The notes under the pieces are model-generated. The model worked only from the letters and a program-made list of their open reading frames with translations, made no database searches and was not told the origin of the DNA. DNA of 64,000 bases, from assembly GCF_024055715.1 (NCBI RefSeq), contig NZ_JAMXMV010000025.1, positions 1 to 64,000 of the forward strand, read 5' to 3'. Positions 42,162 through 50,352 of this stretch are shown in pieces. Every line of letters begins with the position of its first letter. Position 1 is the first letter of the stretch. Both the position numbers and the translations under genes were made by a program. Origin of the DNA: Actinoallomurus soli. Lineage in GTDB: Bacteria; Actinomycetota; Actinomycetes; Streptosporangiales; Streptosporangiaceae.

Positions 42162-42439
42162 GCCGCCACCACGGCGGCGTCCTTGCGGGGGCGACCCCGC
42201 GGCCGCTTCCGGGGAACGACGACGCCCCGTACGAACAGCTCCCCGCCCCAGACGCCCCAGGGCTCCCGGCGCTCCTTGGCCCCGGCGAGGCAGGAGCGCC
42301 GGACCGGGCACTCGGCGCACAGCGCCTTGGCCAGCTCGACGTCCTGCGGCGACTCGGCGAAGAAAAGCTCAGGCTCGGTCCGGCAGGGAAGATCCAGGTT
42401 CTCGCTGATCGCGGTCAGCGCGAGTCCCACGGTCTCCAC
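42158..42439 (-). CDS. whiB7: WhiB7-type transcriptional regulator
   Basis: A 93-residue WhiB protein that binds an Fe-S cluster and sigma A and activates intrinsic antibiotic-resistance genes. Four cluster cysteines are at residues 19, 41, 44 and 50 (PCRTEPELFFAE, then CAECPVRRSC). The GVWGGE turn (residues 62-67) and, at the C-terminus, the AT-hook RGRPRK identify the WhiB7 subgroup. The long leader upstream contains a leader ORF and a terminator, and the promoter carries AAAAT directly before the -35, the arrangement used for WhiB7 autoactivation. The start is an ATG at 42439. Confidence 0.95.
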   Translation of the reverse strand: METVGLALTAISENLDLPCRTEPELFFAESPQDVELAKALCAECPVRRSCLAGAKERREPWGVWGGELFVRGVVVPRKRPRGRPRKDAAVVAA

Positions 42440-42480
42440 CCCTTTCTTGATGTGGTCTCGTTGGCTCGGACGGTCTGGCC

Positions 42481-42520
42481 AAACAAAAAGGCCGCGGTTC
42501 CCGGGTCGGGATCCGCGGCC
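42481..42520 (-). terminator. Attenuator (intrinsic terminator) upstream of whiB7
   Basis: A GC-rich hairpin with arms GGCCGCGG and CCGCGGCC (42490-42497 and 42513-42520), extended inside by further pairing, is followed on the minus strand by TTTTTGTTT (42481-42489). It lies between the leader ORF stop and the whiB7 start, so it can end transcription before whiB7 unless stalled ribosomes prevent it. Confidence 0.85.
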
Positions 42521-42537
42521 TGGAGGCCTGCTCGGAG

Positions 42538-42816
42538 CTATTGCTCCGGTGGTCTCCAGGGGTACGGACCCACTCCGGCGCGCTTCTCAGCAGCGCCCTT
42601 GACCTGGGCATTCGTCTGGGTAGCCGGGAACATCCCAAGGACATGCCACGTCCGCAGATCCATGCCGCCGGGGCGCACACGTCCGCCTTCGACGGACGCA
42701 TAGCGGGACTCGAGGCTCGACAGGGACGCGGCGGCAACGGTGGAACCGCTAGCGGACACCATCACCGGACGCGCGCAGGCGGCCGCCCAGGTCGAAGGAA
42801 TCAGTGTTTTCCTCAC
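42538..42816 (-). CDS. Leader ORF (uORF) upstream of whiB7
   Basis: A 92-codon frame starting at GTG 42816, preceded by GGAGGT at nine-base spacing, and ending at 42538, 18 bases before the attenuator hairpin. The product has no recognisable domain; its end reads GPYPWRPPEQ. Placement after the whiB7 promoter and before the terminator fits a ribosome-mediated attenuator in which slow translation of the leader favours whiB7 transcription. An internal ATG (MDLRTWH...) could be the true start of a shorter leader peptide of about 41 residues. Confidence 0.6.
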   Translation of the reverse strand: MRKTLIPSTWAAACARPVMVSASGSTVAAASLSSLESRYASVEGGRVRPGGMDLRTWHVLGMFPATQTNAQVKGAAEKRAGVGPYPWRPPEQ

Positions 42817-42882
42817 CGGACCGCCACCTCCACTCATCCGATCGGGGCTCCGCGATGCGGAGCCGTTCAAGTGCTCGCGAGA

Positions 42883-42920
42883 AGCGTACGATCGCCCGCA
42901 GGATCGGGGCAACGTATTTT
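42883..42920 (-). promoter_or_regulatory. WhiB7-type promoter of whiB7
   Basis: On the minus strand AAAAT (42916-42920) is followed after three bases by TTGCCC (-35, 42907-42912), an 18-bp spacer and TACGCT (-10, 42883-42888). The AT-rich block just upstream of the -35 is what WhiB7 uses through its AT-hook, so autoactivation is expected. It begins right after the TrmH stop codon. Confidence 0.75.
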
Positions 42921-43739
42921 CTACCTGCGACTTCTTATTTTTTCTCGTTCCGTCTTCGCGGCCACTCCGCGTTGCCGGGCGGCCTCGTAGAGGAAGACCG
43001 TCGCGGCGGACGCGGCGTTGAGCGAACTCGCCGCCCCGACGATCGGAATCCGCACGACCTCGTCACAGGCCGCCGTCCAGGCGCCGCTCATCCCGCGGGT
43101 CTCGTTGCCGATGACGAGCAGGACCGGGCCGCGCAGGTCGCTGTCGCCGACGTCCACGGTGCCGGTCTCGTCCGTCCCGACGACGCGCAGCCGGTTCTCC
43201 CGCGCCCAGTCGACGACCTGGCGGGGCGCCGGCACCCGGACGACCGGCAGGGCGAACAGCGACCCGGTGCTGGCCCGTACCGACTTGGGGTCGTACGGGT
43301 CGGCGGCGTGCCCGGTCACGATGACCCCGGAGGCCCCGAAGGCGTCGGCGGAGCGGACGACCGTGCCGATGTTGCCCGGCTCGGCGGCCCGGTCGAAGAC
43401 GACGACGGGCCCGTCCGGCGTGATCCGCGCCAGGTCGTCCGGCGGCAGCGCGGCGACGGCCACCAGCTCGGCGTCCTCCTTGCCGGCCAGCTCGTCCAGC
43501 AGCTCCGGCGCCATCGCGACCCGCTCGGCCGCCGTCTCGTCCAGCACGCCCTGCGCCCAGGACGACAGCCGCCGCCCGTGCGCGTACAGCAGGGAACGGA
43601 TCGGCCGGCCGTGCTCGACGGCGAGCGTGATCGGCCGCACCCCCTGAACGAGGAACTCCCCCGACCGCTGGCGTTTGGTCCGGTTGGTGAGCAGCGCCGC
43701 CCACTGCTGAAAGCGCGCGTTCCGCGTAGTGATCCGCAT
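42921..43739 (-). CDS. TrmH/SpoU-family RNA 2'-O-methyltransferase
   Basis: A 272-residue SPOUT-class RNA methyltransferase. The N-terminal substrate-binding part has RSGEFLVQGVRPI near residue 26. The catalytic domain shows motif 1 EPGNIGTVVRSADAFG, motif 2 LLVIGNETRGMS and motif 3 IPIVGAASSLNAASAATVFLYE (outline), which form the knot and bind SAM. The start is the ATG at 43739; an ATG eight codons upstream is possible. It probably modifies rRNA or tRNA ribose. The whiB7 promoter begins at its stop codon. Confidence 0.92.
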   Translation of the reverse strand: MRITTRNARFQQWAALLTNRTKRQRSGEFLVQGVRPITLAVEHGRPIRSLLYAHGRRLSSWAQGVLDETAAERVAMAPELLDELAGKEDAELVAVAALPPDDLARITPDGPVVVFDRAAEPGNIGTVVRSADAFGASGVIVTGHAADPYDPKSVRASTGSLFALPVVRVPAPRQVVDWARENRLRVVGTDETGTVDVGDSDLRGPVLLVIGNETRGMSGAWTAACDEVVRIPIVGAASSLNAASAATVFLYEAARQRGVAAKTEREKIRSRR

Positions 43740-43912
43740 CAGTCGGCAACCGTACGCCACGGCGGCGCCGATCCCGCACCCCGCCTCGGGCGCGTCGATG
43801 AAAGGCGGTGAACAGCCGTTGACGGCGTCCCCACGGCGGCCTACCTTCCCCGGTTACCGACCTCCGAATGCCGTTCGACATGCCGAACGGCTCGCAGAAG
43901 GGGCTCGATCGC

Positions 43913-44917
43913 ATGTTCCAGCGGAAGCGGGACGGAGCGGCCGTTCCGGCCGGCCGTCGATGGGCGGGTGCGCTGGTCGCGGCGGCTCTGACGACCGTGT
44001 GCCTCGCCGCGCCGGGCCGGCCCTCTCTCGCCGCGACCTACCCGAACCCCGGGAACGTCACCGGCGACACCGGGGTCCACGACCCGTCCATGGTCAAGCG
44101 GCCGAACGGCGGTTACCTCGTCGCCTACACCGGCGACGACATCGGCCTGAAGTACTCCCCGGATCGCACGGCCTTCCACAACACCGGTACGGCCTTCCCC
44201 GGCGGCGCCTCCTGGACCTACGGCTACACCAATGGCGCGCGCAGCCTGTGGGCGCCGGACCTGTCGTACCACAACGGCCAGTACTCCATGTACTACGCCG
44301 CCTCCACCTTCGGTTCGAACCACTCGGCGATCTTCCTGGCGACCAGTCCCAGCGGCGACCCCGGAACCTGGACCAACCGGGGCCTGGTCGTCTCCTCCCA
44401 GTCCTCGGACGACTACAACGCCATCGACCCGAACCTCACGGTCGACGCGCAGGGTCGCTGGTGGCTGGCGTTCGGGTCCTTCTGGTCGGGCATCAAGCTC
44501 ATCGCGATCGACCCGTCCACCGGGCTGCGCTCCGGCACGACCATGGTCTCCATCGCCGGACGCGGCGGCGGCCCGATCGAGGCCCCGTTCATCTTCCGCC
44601 ACGGCGCCTACTACTACCTGTACGTGTCGTTCGACTACTGCTGCCGCGGCGCGTCCAGCACCTACCGGATCATGGTGGGCCGCTCCACGAGCGTCACCGG
44701 CCCGTACTACGACCGCAGCGGCGTCGCGATGACCTCCGGCGGTGGCACGGAGATCCTCGCCGGCCACGGGAGCATTCACGGACCCGGCGGCGAAGGCGTG
44801 TTCACCGACACCGACCACGACATCCTCGACTACCACTACTACGCCGACGACGGCACTCCGCTCCTGGGCATCAACTGGCTGGGCTACGACTCCGCGGGCT
44901 GGCCCTACGTCTTCTGA
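43913..44917 (+). CDS. Secreted GH43 arabinan endo-1,5-alpha-L-arabinosidase
   Basis: A 334-residue exported enzyme that cleaves arabinan side chains of pectin. The signal peptide ends at an S-L-A-A region near residue 43. The five-bladed propeller shows GVHDPSM (catalytic Asp near 59), AIDPNL near 172 (pKa modulator) and PIEAPF near 223 (acid Glu), with a GHGSIHGPGGEGVF segment typical of endo-arabinanases. I chose the ATG at 43913, ten bases after GAAGGGG, rather than one 45 bases upstream. It matches the pectinolytic theme of the 1-8 kb locus but is 36 kb away. Confidence 0.92.
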   Translation: MFQRKRDGAAVPAGRRWAGALVAAALTTVCLAAPGRPSLAATYPNPGNVTGDTGVHDPSMVKRPNGGYLVAYTGDDIGLKYSPDRTAFHNTGTAFPGGASWTYGYTNGARSLWAPDLSYHNGQYSMYYAASTFGSNHSAIFLATSPSGDPGTWTNRGLVVSSQSSDDYNAIDPNLTVDAQGRWWLAFGSFWSGIKLIAIDPSTGLRSGTTMVSIAGRGGGPIEAPFIFRHGAYYYLYVSFDYCCRGASSTYRIMVGRSTSVTGPYYDRSGVAMTSGGGTEILAGHGSIHGPGGEGVFTDTDHDILDYHYYADDGTPLLGINWLGYDSAGWPYVF

Positions 44918-45311
44918 CCCCCCGGGCGCGGAGGAGGCGGCGGAGGGCTACGCCGAGCAGGCCGAGGGTGAGGACGATCCGGGCCGGGGAGGGCCGTCGT
45001 CCGCGACCGGGGGAACCGGACGTGCGGAACTCGCCGCGTCCGGCCCGGAACTGGGCCGTGGCCCACTCCGCCTCCGCTTCGAGCCTCTCGGGCCGTTCGC
45101 CCCGGATGCGCAGGGTCCGCAGGCGCAGGTCCTCGCGCAGGACCGCGGTGGGAACCCCTCCGACGGTCCCGCGCAGCGTGGAGTTGCGCAGCCATTCCTC
45201 CTCGGACACGCCGGGGCCGCGTCCGCCACGAAGGTTCCGCCGGAAGGCATCGATCCGTTCCTGTACGACACGCGCCAGGTCGGGATCCGAAGCGCTCCTT
45301 CCAGTGGACAT
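44871..45311 (-). CDS. Hypothetical protein overlapping the GH43 3' end
   Basis: A 146-residue frame starting at ATG 45311, with charged helical segments (RVVQERIDAFRRNL, then LRLRTLRIRGERPERLEAE) and a C-terminal hydrophobic stretch (IVLTLGLLGVALRRLL) that could anchor it in the membrane. It overlaps the GH43 coding end by 47 bp. It is 34 bp downstream of the cytochrome-Moco gene on the same strand and may share its transcript. Coding status is plausible but not certain; the Arg-rich C-terminus may be an artefact of the overlap. Confidence 0.5.
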   Translation of the reverse strand: MSTGRSASDPDLARVVQERIDAFRRNLRGGRGPGVSEEEWLRNSTLRGTVGGVPTAVLREDLRLRTLRIRGERPERLEAEAEWATAQFRAGRGEFRTSGSPGRGRRPSPARIVLTLGLLGVALRRLLRARGVRRRRASPRSRSPAS

Positions 45312-45344
45312 CTCCCCGGCCTCCTCACCGGTCCGCCGCGCCGG

Positions 45345-46838
45345 TCAGATACCGGCCGCGTTGGCGTAGTACTGCTGGTCCTCACGCCAGCCGCCCTGGC
45401 CCAGGCCGAGGTGGTCATAGCCGCGCGTCAGCTCGATCGCCTTGATCCACTTGGTCATCTTGAAGCCGAGCTGGGTCTCGATGCGCAGCCGCAGCGGCGC
45501 GCCGTGTTCGACGGGCAGCGGGCCGCCGTTCATCTCGAAGACCAGCAGGGTCTCGGGCGTACGGGCCAGGGCGAGGGGGATGGTGCCGTAGAAGAAGCCC
45601 CAGCGGTCGCTCTCGCTGTCCGTGTCGCCCTTGTCGTCGAAGGCGTAAAGCACGAGGGTGTCCGCCTCCGTCGTGGGGCGGACACGGTCGAGGACCCTGC
45701 CGAGGGGTACCCCGCCCCACTGGGCGGTGGCCGTCCAGCCCTGGATGCAGTTGTGCTTGGTGATCTGTCTCTCCAGACCGAGCCGCCTCAGGTCGTCCAG
45801 GGAGACGAGGGCCGGGGTCTCGACCATGCCGCCGATCGGCAGCCGGAAGTCCCGGAAGCCGTTGCGGGCGAGCCGGTCGTACTCGGCGGAGGTGGGCGGG
45901 TAGCCGTTCACCCGGTGATAGGGCGAGATGTCCTTGGTGGAGTACTGCTGCCGTGACCGGAAGACGCGCGAGATCACGCGTTCGAATGGGTTGACCACCA
46001 GGCCCAGCAGCCGCTGGGTGGCGCGCCGGTGACGCAGCGAGAACCAGGTGACGATCACGTTGATGACGAGGATCACGAGGAGCCCGGCGGACCCGATCGC
46101 CAGCGCGAGCGTGTTCGAGGCGTCGTGGCTGCCCAGCACGATCGCGGCGAACTCCGAGGGGACGCCGTGGATGACCACCATGGCCACGTGGACGACGACG
46201 AAGCCTCCGAAGGCGCAGAGGCCGAGGAAGTGCAGGCTGCGCGCGCCCTGCTTGCCGCCGAACAGCCGTCCGTACCAGGGGAACCGGGCCAGGACCGAGG
46301 GTGACATGGCGGCGCCGGTGGCGATCTGGAAGGGGGCCAGGAGGAAGATGACGGCGAAGTAGGACAGTTTCTGCACCGCGTTGAACGGCTCGTTCGGGAG
46401 AAGCGGCGGGTAGTGCAGGCCGAAGTACGCGCCGACGGCCTTGACCGCCTCAGGAAAGATCGACCAACGGGTCGGCAGAAGGTAGCGCCAGTAGCCCGTC
46501 GCGAAGACCAGCGCGACGTAGACGGCTCCGGTCAGGATCCAGAACTGGATCGTCAGGAAGTGCCAGTGCCGGCCCATGCCGAGGTTCTTGCGGCCCGGCA
46601 GCGCGATGACCGGTGACCAGGAGACCATCTCGTCCTCCGACGACCACGGCTTGGCCGAGTCGGCGCTGTAGGTCTCCTTGGTGAACCGCAGCCATTCTCG
46701 CCCGGGCGTGCAGTGATCGTTCCGGTAGAGCTTCGGGAAGGCGGAGAGCACCTCGATGCCGCTGCGGGCCAGCAGGAGCAGGAACAGGACGTTCAGCGCA
46801 TGAGTGATGATCATCCACAGCGGGAAGAACGGCGGCAT
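45345..46838 (-). CDS. Cytochrome b561-type membrane domain fused to a sulfite-oxidase-like molybdopterin domain
   Basis: A 497-residue fusion. The first ~280 residues form a four- to five-helix membrane heme protein (HALNVLFLLLLARSG near 14; histidines in GRHWHFLTIQFW and LHFLGLCAFGGFVVVHVAMVVIHG, outline). The C-terminal ~200 residues resemble the MsrP/sulfite-oxidase Moco domain, with C364 in HNCIQGWT as the predicted Mo ligand and a W-G-G-V segment following. Electrons could pass between quinone and Moco. Possible roles are sulfite oxidation or repair of oxidised methionine. A moaE gene is at 16848. The start is ATG 46838. Confidence 0.88.
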   Translation of the reverse strand: MPPFFPLWMIITHALNVLFLLLLARSGIEVLSAFPKLYRNDHCTPGREWLRFTKETYSADSAKPWSSEDEMVSWSPVIALPGRKNLGMGRHWHFLTIQFWILTGAVYVALVFATGYWRYLLPTRWSIFPEAVKAVGAYFGLHYPPLLPNEPFNAVQKLSYFAVIFLLAPFQIATGAAMSPSVLARFPWYGRLFGGKQGARSLHFLGLCAFGGFVVVHVAMVVIHGVPSEFAAIVLGSHDASNTLALAIGSAGLLVILVINVIVTWFSLRHRRATQRLLGLVVNPFERVISRVFRSRQQYSTKDISPYHRVNGYPPTSAEYDRLARNGFRDFRLPIGGMVETPALVSLDDLRRLGLERQITKHNCIQGWTATAQWGGVPLGRVLDRVRPTTEADTLVLYAFDDKGDTDSESDRWGFFYGTIPLALARTPETLLVFEMNGGPLPVEHGAPLRLRIETQLGFKMTKWIKAIELTRGYDHLGLGQGGWREDQQYYANAAGI

Positions 46839-46921
46839 CTTTCCCCCCTCCGCCTGTCATCCCCCCGTACCCCCCGGCCCAGGGCCGTACGCGTCCTCCT
46901 GCGAGAACGTCCCGCCGGGGC

Positions 46922-47782
46922 TCAGGAGCCGGTGACGCGGATGAGGCCCTCCTGGACGACCGAGACGACGAGCTCACCGTCCTGGGTGAAGACCTGGCCG
47001 CGGGCGAGGCCGCGGGCGCCGGAGGCGTTCGGGGTGTCCTGGGCGTACAGCAGCCACTCATCGGCGCGGAACGGGCGGTGGAACCACATCGCGTGGTCGA
47101 GGCTGGCGCCCATCGTCTTGCGGTCGCCCCAGGCGAGGCCGTGGTTGAGCAGGACGGTGTCCAGCAGCGTCATGTCCGAGGCGTACGTCATCAGGCAGAC
47201 GTGCAGCAGCGGGTCGTCGGGCAGCTCCCCGGCCACGCGCAGCCAGACCAGCGACTCCGGGCCGACCAGCTCCGGATCGCGGGCGGCCTCCCAGGTCAGC
47301 GGTGTGACGTGCCGCAGGTCGATCGGCCGGTTGCGCATGAACTCGTTGTCCAGCTTGCCGAACAGCTTCTCCATCCGCTCCTGCCAGGTCGGCAGCTCCT
47401 CCGGCCCCGGCACCTCGGGCATCGGCGCCTGGTGCGACGGGCCGTCCTCGGCGATCTGGAACGACGCCGACAGGGTGAAGATGACCTTGCCGTGCTGGAT
47501 GGCGGAGACCCGGCGCGTGGTGAACGACCGGCCGTCGCGGACCCGGTCGACGGTGTAGACGAGCGGCACGCTCGGGTCGCCGGGGCGGATGAAGTACGCG
47601 TGCAGCGAGTGCACCCGGCGGTCCTCGGGGACGGTACGCCCCGCGGCGACCAGCGCCTGACCGGCGACCTGCCCGCCGAACACCCGCTGCTGGCGCTCCT
47701 CCGGGCTGCGCCCGCGGAAGATGTCGGACTCGATCTGCTCCAGGTCGAGCAGCTCGAGCAGCTCCTTCAGCGCGGCGTTCAT
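46922..47782 (-). CDS. tesB: Acyl-CoA thioesterase II (TesB)
   Basis: A 286-residue double-hotdog thioesterase that hydrolyses medium- and long-chain acyl-CoA. Recognisable parts: RVFGGQVAGQALVAA near residue 34, HSLHAYFIRPGD near 59, and LDHAMWFHRPFRADEWLLY near 235 with the conserved Asp. The Asp-Gln-Thr-type active site is spread across both halves. The start at ATG 47782 is family-typical; the longer frame reads into the UvrD2 gene. It is 20 bp downstream of the UvrD2 stop on the same strand. Confidence 0.93.
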   Translation of the reverse strand: MNAALKELLELLDLEQIESDIFRGRSPEERQQRVFGGQVAGQALVAAGRTVPEDRRVHSLHAYFIRPGDPSVPLVYTVDRVRDGRSFTTRRVSAIQHGKVIFTLSASFQIAEDGPSHQAPMPEVPGPEELPTWQERMEKLFGKLDNEFMRNRPIDLRHVTPLTWEAARDPELVGPESLVWLRVAGELPDDPLLHVCLMTYASDMTLLDTVLLNHGLAWGDRKTMGASLDHAMWFHRPFRADEWLLYAQDTPNASGARGLARGQVFTQDGELVVSVVQEGLIRVTGS

Positions 47783-47802
47783 TCGCGTACTACTCCTCAG
47801 GC

Positions 47803-49872
47803 TTACGGTGTCTCGCCCCGGCACAGTGCGAGCACCGCCGAACCGTACCGCTCCAGCTTGACGGCGCCGACACCGGGGATCGCGGCCAGCTCCGCCTCCG
47901 AGGCGGGGGCGCGCTCGGCGATGGCCTGCAGGGTGGCGTCGGTGAAGATGACGTAGGCGGGGACCTTCTGCTCCTTGGACGCCGCCACGCGCCACTCCTT
48001 CATCCGGGCCAGCAGGTCCTCATCGTAGTCGGCCGGGCAGCTCTCGCAGCGGCCGAGCTTGCGCTCGATCGCGGCGGTCAGCGGCCGTCCGCAGACCCGG
48101 CACGGCTGCGGTCCGGTGGCGATGGCCCGGCGCTTGGACCGGTCGACGCGGGGCGGTCCCGAGCTCTGCGGGGCGAGGCCGTCGAGGAAGCGCGACCGGC
48201 GGCGGCCCTTGCGGCCGCCCGGGGACCGGGCGAGCGCCCAGGACAGGGCCAGGTGCTCGCGAGCCCGTGTCACGCCGACGTACAGCAGCCGGCGCTCCTC
48301 CTCGATCTGCTCCGGGCTCTTCTCCGCGTAGATGATCGGCAGCGTGCCCTCGACCAGGCCGGCGAGGAACACCGCGTCCCACTCCAGGCCCTTCGCGGTG
48401 TGCAGAGTGGCGAGCGTCACGCCCTCCAGGGCGGGGGCGTGCTGGGCGTTCGCGCGCTCCTCCAGTTCGGCGACGAAGTCCCGCAGGCCCGCGCCCGGCC
48501 GGTCGGCGGCGACGTCCTCGGCGAGCTGGGCCAGGGCGGCCAGGGACTCCCAGCGCTCCCGTGCGGCGCCGCGCCCCTCCGGCGGCCGGTCGGTGAGCCC
48601 GGCCGAGGCCAGGACGTCGCGCACGGCCCGTACGAGCGGCTCGCCGTCATCGGCGGACCGGGCGGCGCCGCGCAGGAGCACGACCGCCTGACGCACCTCC
48701 GCGCGCTCGAAGAACCGCTCCGCGCCCTTCAGGACGTACGGCACGCCCGCGTCGGCGAACGCCTGTTCGTACGGCTCCGACTGCGCGTTGATGCGGAACA
48801 GCACCGCGATCTCGCGGGCCGGCACGCCGTCCTCGATCAGCGCCCGCGCCCGCTTGGCGACGGCCTCGGCCTCCGCGACCTCGTCGTCGTACTCGTGGAA
48901 GGTCGGCTCGGGACCGGCGGGCCGCTGCGCGACGAGTTCGAGACGGTGGTTGCGCGCCTCGCCCCGTGCCTGCGCCAGTACGCCGTTGGCCAGGTGCACG
49001 ACCTGCGGCGTCGACCGGTAGTCGCGGACCAGCTTGACGACCTTCGCGTCCGGGTGCTCGACCGTGAAGCGGAGGAGGTACGCGGGGCTGGCGCCGGTGA
49101 AGGAGTAGATCGTCTGGTTCGGATCCCCGACCACGCAGATCTCCTCGCGCCCGCCGAGCCAGGCGTCGAGCAGGAGCTTCTGCAGCGGGTTGACGTCCTG
49201 GAACTCGTCGACGACGAAGTAGCGGTACTGGTCGCGGACCTGGTTCGCGACCTCCTGATGCTCGGTGAGCATCGCGGCGGTCAGCTCCAGCATGCCCTCG
49301 AAGTCCAGCAGGTTCCGCTCGCGGCGGAGCTCCTCGTACGCCCCGTAGAGCCGGGCGAGGTCGGACGCGTCGGCGGGCGGGGTGCGCCCGGCCTTGGCGG
49401 CCGACGCCGGGTAGTCCTCCGGGCGGGTCTGGGTGACCTTGGCCCACTCGATCTCGGCCGCGGTGTCGCGCAGCTCCGTACGGCCGAGGGACAGGCGGCA
49501 GACCCGTGCCGCCTCCGCGACCAGACCCAACTTCGACTCGATGAGCGTCGGAGGCTCCCCGCCGATCACCCTCGGCCAGAAGTAGGCGAGCTGCTTGAGC
49601 GCCGCCGAGTGGAACGTGCGGGCCTGCACGCCCGGCGCGCCGAGCTGCCGCAGCCGCCCGCGCAGCTCACCGGCGGCCCGGGTGGTGAACGTCACGGCCA
49701 GCACCCGCTGCGGGGCGACGACGCCCGTCAGCACGGCGTACGCGATCCGGTGCGTGATCGCGCGGGTCTTGCCCGTGCCCGCGCCGGCCAGCACGCACAC
49801 CGGCCCACGGGTCGCCTCGGCGACCGCACGCTGGTCCGGGTCGAGCCCGGCGAGGATCTGCTCGGCCTCCAT
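47803..49872 (-). CDS. uvrD2: ATP-dependent DNA helicase UvrD2
   Basis: A 689-residue superfamily 1A 3'-5' helicase for DNA repair. Motif Ia region AVTFTTRAAGELRGRL, Walker A VLAGAGTGKTRAITHRIA (near residue 30), Walker B VVDEFQDVNPLQ and motif III GDPNQTIYSFTGA, then motif V VTLATLHTAKGLEWDAV and VGVTRAREHLAL are visible in order. The C-terminal part carries a four-Cys zinc element (CRVCGRPLTAAIERKLGRCESC in outline) and an HRDC-like helical end, as in mycobacterial UvrD2. The ATG at 49872 follows GGAGGGG. It is divergent from the mycoredoxin gene. Confidence 0.95.
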   Translation of the reverse strand: MEAEQILAGLDPDQRAVAEATRGPVCVLAGAGTGKTRAITHRIAYAVLTGVVAPQRVLAVTFTTRAAGELRGRLRQLGAPGVQARTFHSAALKQLAYFWPRVIGGEPPTLIESKLGLVAEAARVCRLSLGRTELRDTAAEIEWAKVTQTRPEDYPASAAKAGRTPPADASDLARLYGAYEELRRERNLLDFEGMLELTAAMLTEHQEVANQVRDQYRYFVVDEFQDVNPLQKLLLDAWLGGREEICVVGDPNQTIYSFTGASPAYLLRFTVEHPDAKVVKLVRDYRSTPQVVHLANGVLAQARGEARNHRLELVAQRPAGPEPTFHEYDDEVAEAEAVAKRARALIEDGVPAREIAVLFRINAQSEPYEQAFADAGVPYVLKGAERFFERAEVRQAVVLLRGAARSADDGEPLVRAVRDVLASAGLTDRPPEGRGAARERWESLAALAQLAEDVAADRPGAGLRDFVAELEERANAQHAPALEGVTLATLHTAKGLEWDAVFLAGLVEGTLPIIYAEKSPEQIEEERRLLYVGVTRAREHLALSWALARSPGGRKGRRRSRFLDGLAPQSSGPPRVDRSKRRAIATGPQPCRVCGRPLTAAIERKLGRCESCPADYDEDLLARMKEWRVAASKEQKVPAYVIFTDATLQAIAERAPASEAELAAIPGVGAVKLERYGSAVLALCRGETP

Positions 49873-50015
49873 CGCCCCTCCGTTCACTCCTCTCTCATCC
49901 TCCCAGGGCCGCTCGCCCGCCGCCGCCCAAGTGCCGGGGACCGGGGGAATGCCCGCCGATGATCGCGTGTTGGCACAGTCGACTTCGAGCGCCCCGCCCA
50001 AGACGAAGGAGAGCC

Positions 50016-50273
50016 ATGACCGCGCCCGCGACGGGTGAGCTGACCATGTACACCACGAGCTGGTGCGGCTTCTGCCGCCGGCTCAAGACCCAACTGGCCC
50101 GCGAGGGCATCCACATGGTCGAGGTGGACATCGAGCGCGACCCTGCGGCCGCCGAGTTCGTCGAGAGCGTCAACGGCGGCAACCAGACCGTACCCACCGT
50201 CGTGTTCCCCGATGGTACGGCCGTCACCAACCCGTCCGCGAAGGAGGTCAAGGCGCGCCTCGCCGCGCTCTGA
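50016..50273 (+). CDS. mrx1: Mycoredoxin-type glutaredoxin
   Basis: An 85-residue thioredoxin-fold protein. The active site WCGFC (residues 16-20) differs from classical CPYC glutaredoxins and is the actinobacterial mycoredoxin type, which reduces mixed disulfides with mycothiol. VPTVVF and a late DGTAVTNPS follow the fold's cis-Pro. It starts at ATG 50016 after GAAGGAG. Its divergent pairing with uvrD2 is common in actinobacteria. Confidence 0.92.
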   Translation: MTAPATGELTMYTTSWCGFCRRLKTQLAREGIHMVEVDIERDPAAAEFVESVNGGNQTVPTVVFPDGTAVTNPSAKEVKARLAAL

Positions 50274-50287
50274 CCCGGGCGTTCCCC

Positions 50288-50328
50288 GCGCCGCCGGCCC
50301 GACGGTTCCCCGTCAGGACCGGCGGCGC
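50288..50328. terminator. Bidirectional hairpin between mrx1 and the oxidoreductase gene
   Basis: A 10-bp perfect inverted repeat (GCGCCGCCGG and CCGGCGGCGC) encloses 21 bases between two convergent stops. There is no T-run, so it is a weak or factor-assisted terminator. Confidence 0.45.
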
Positions 50329-50352
50329 CCGCCGTTCCGGGTGGGGCGGCTG

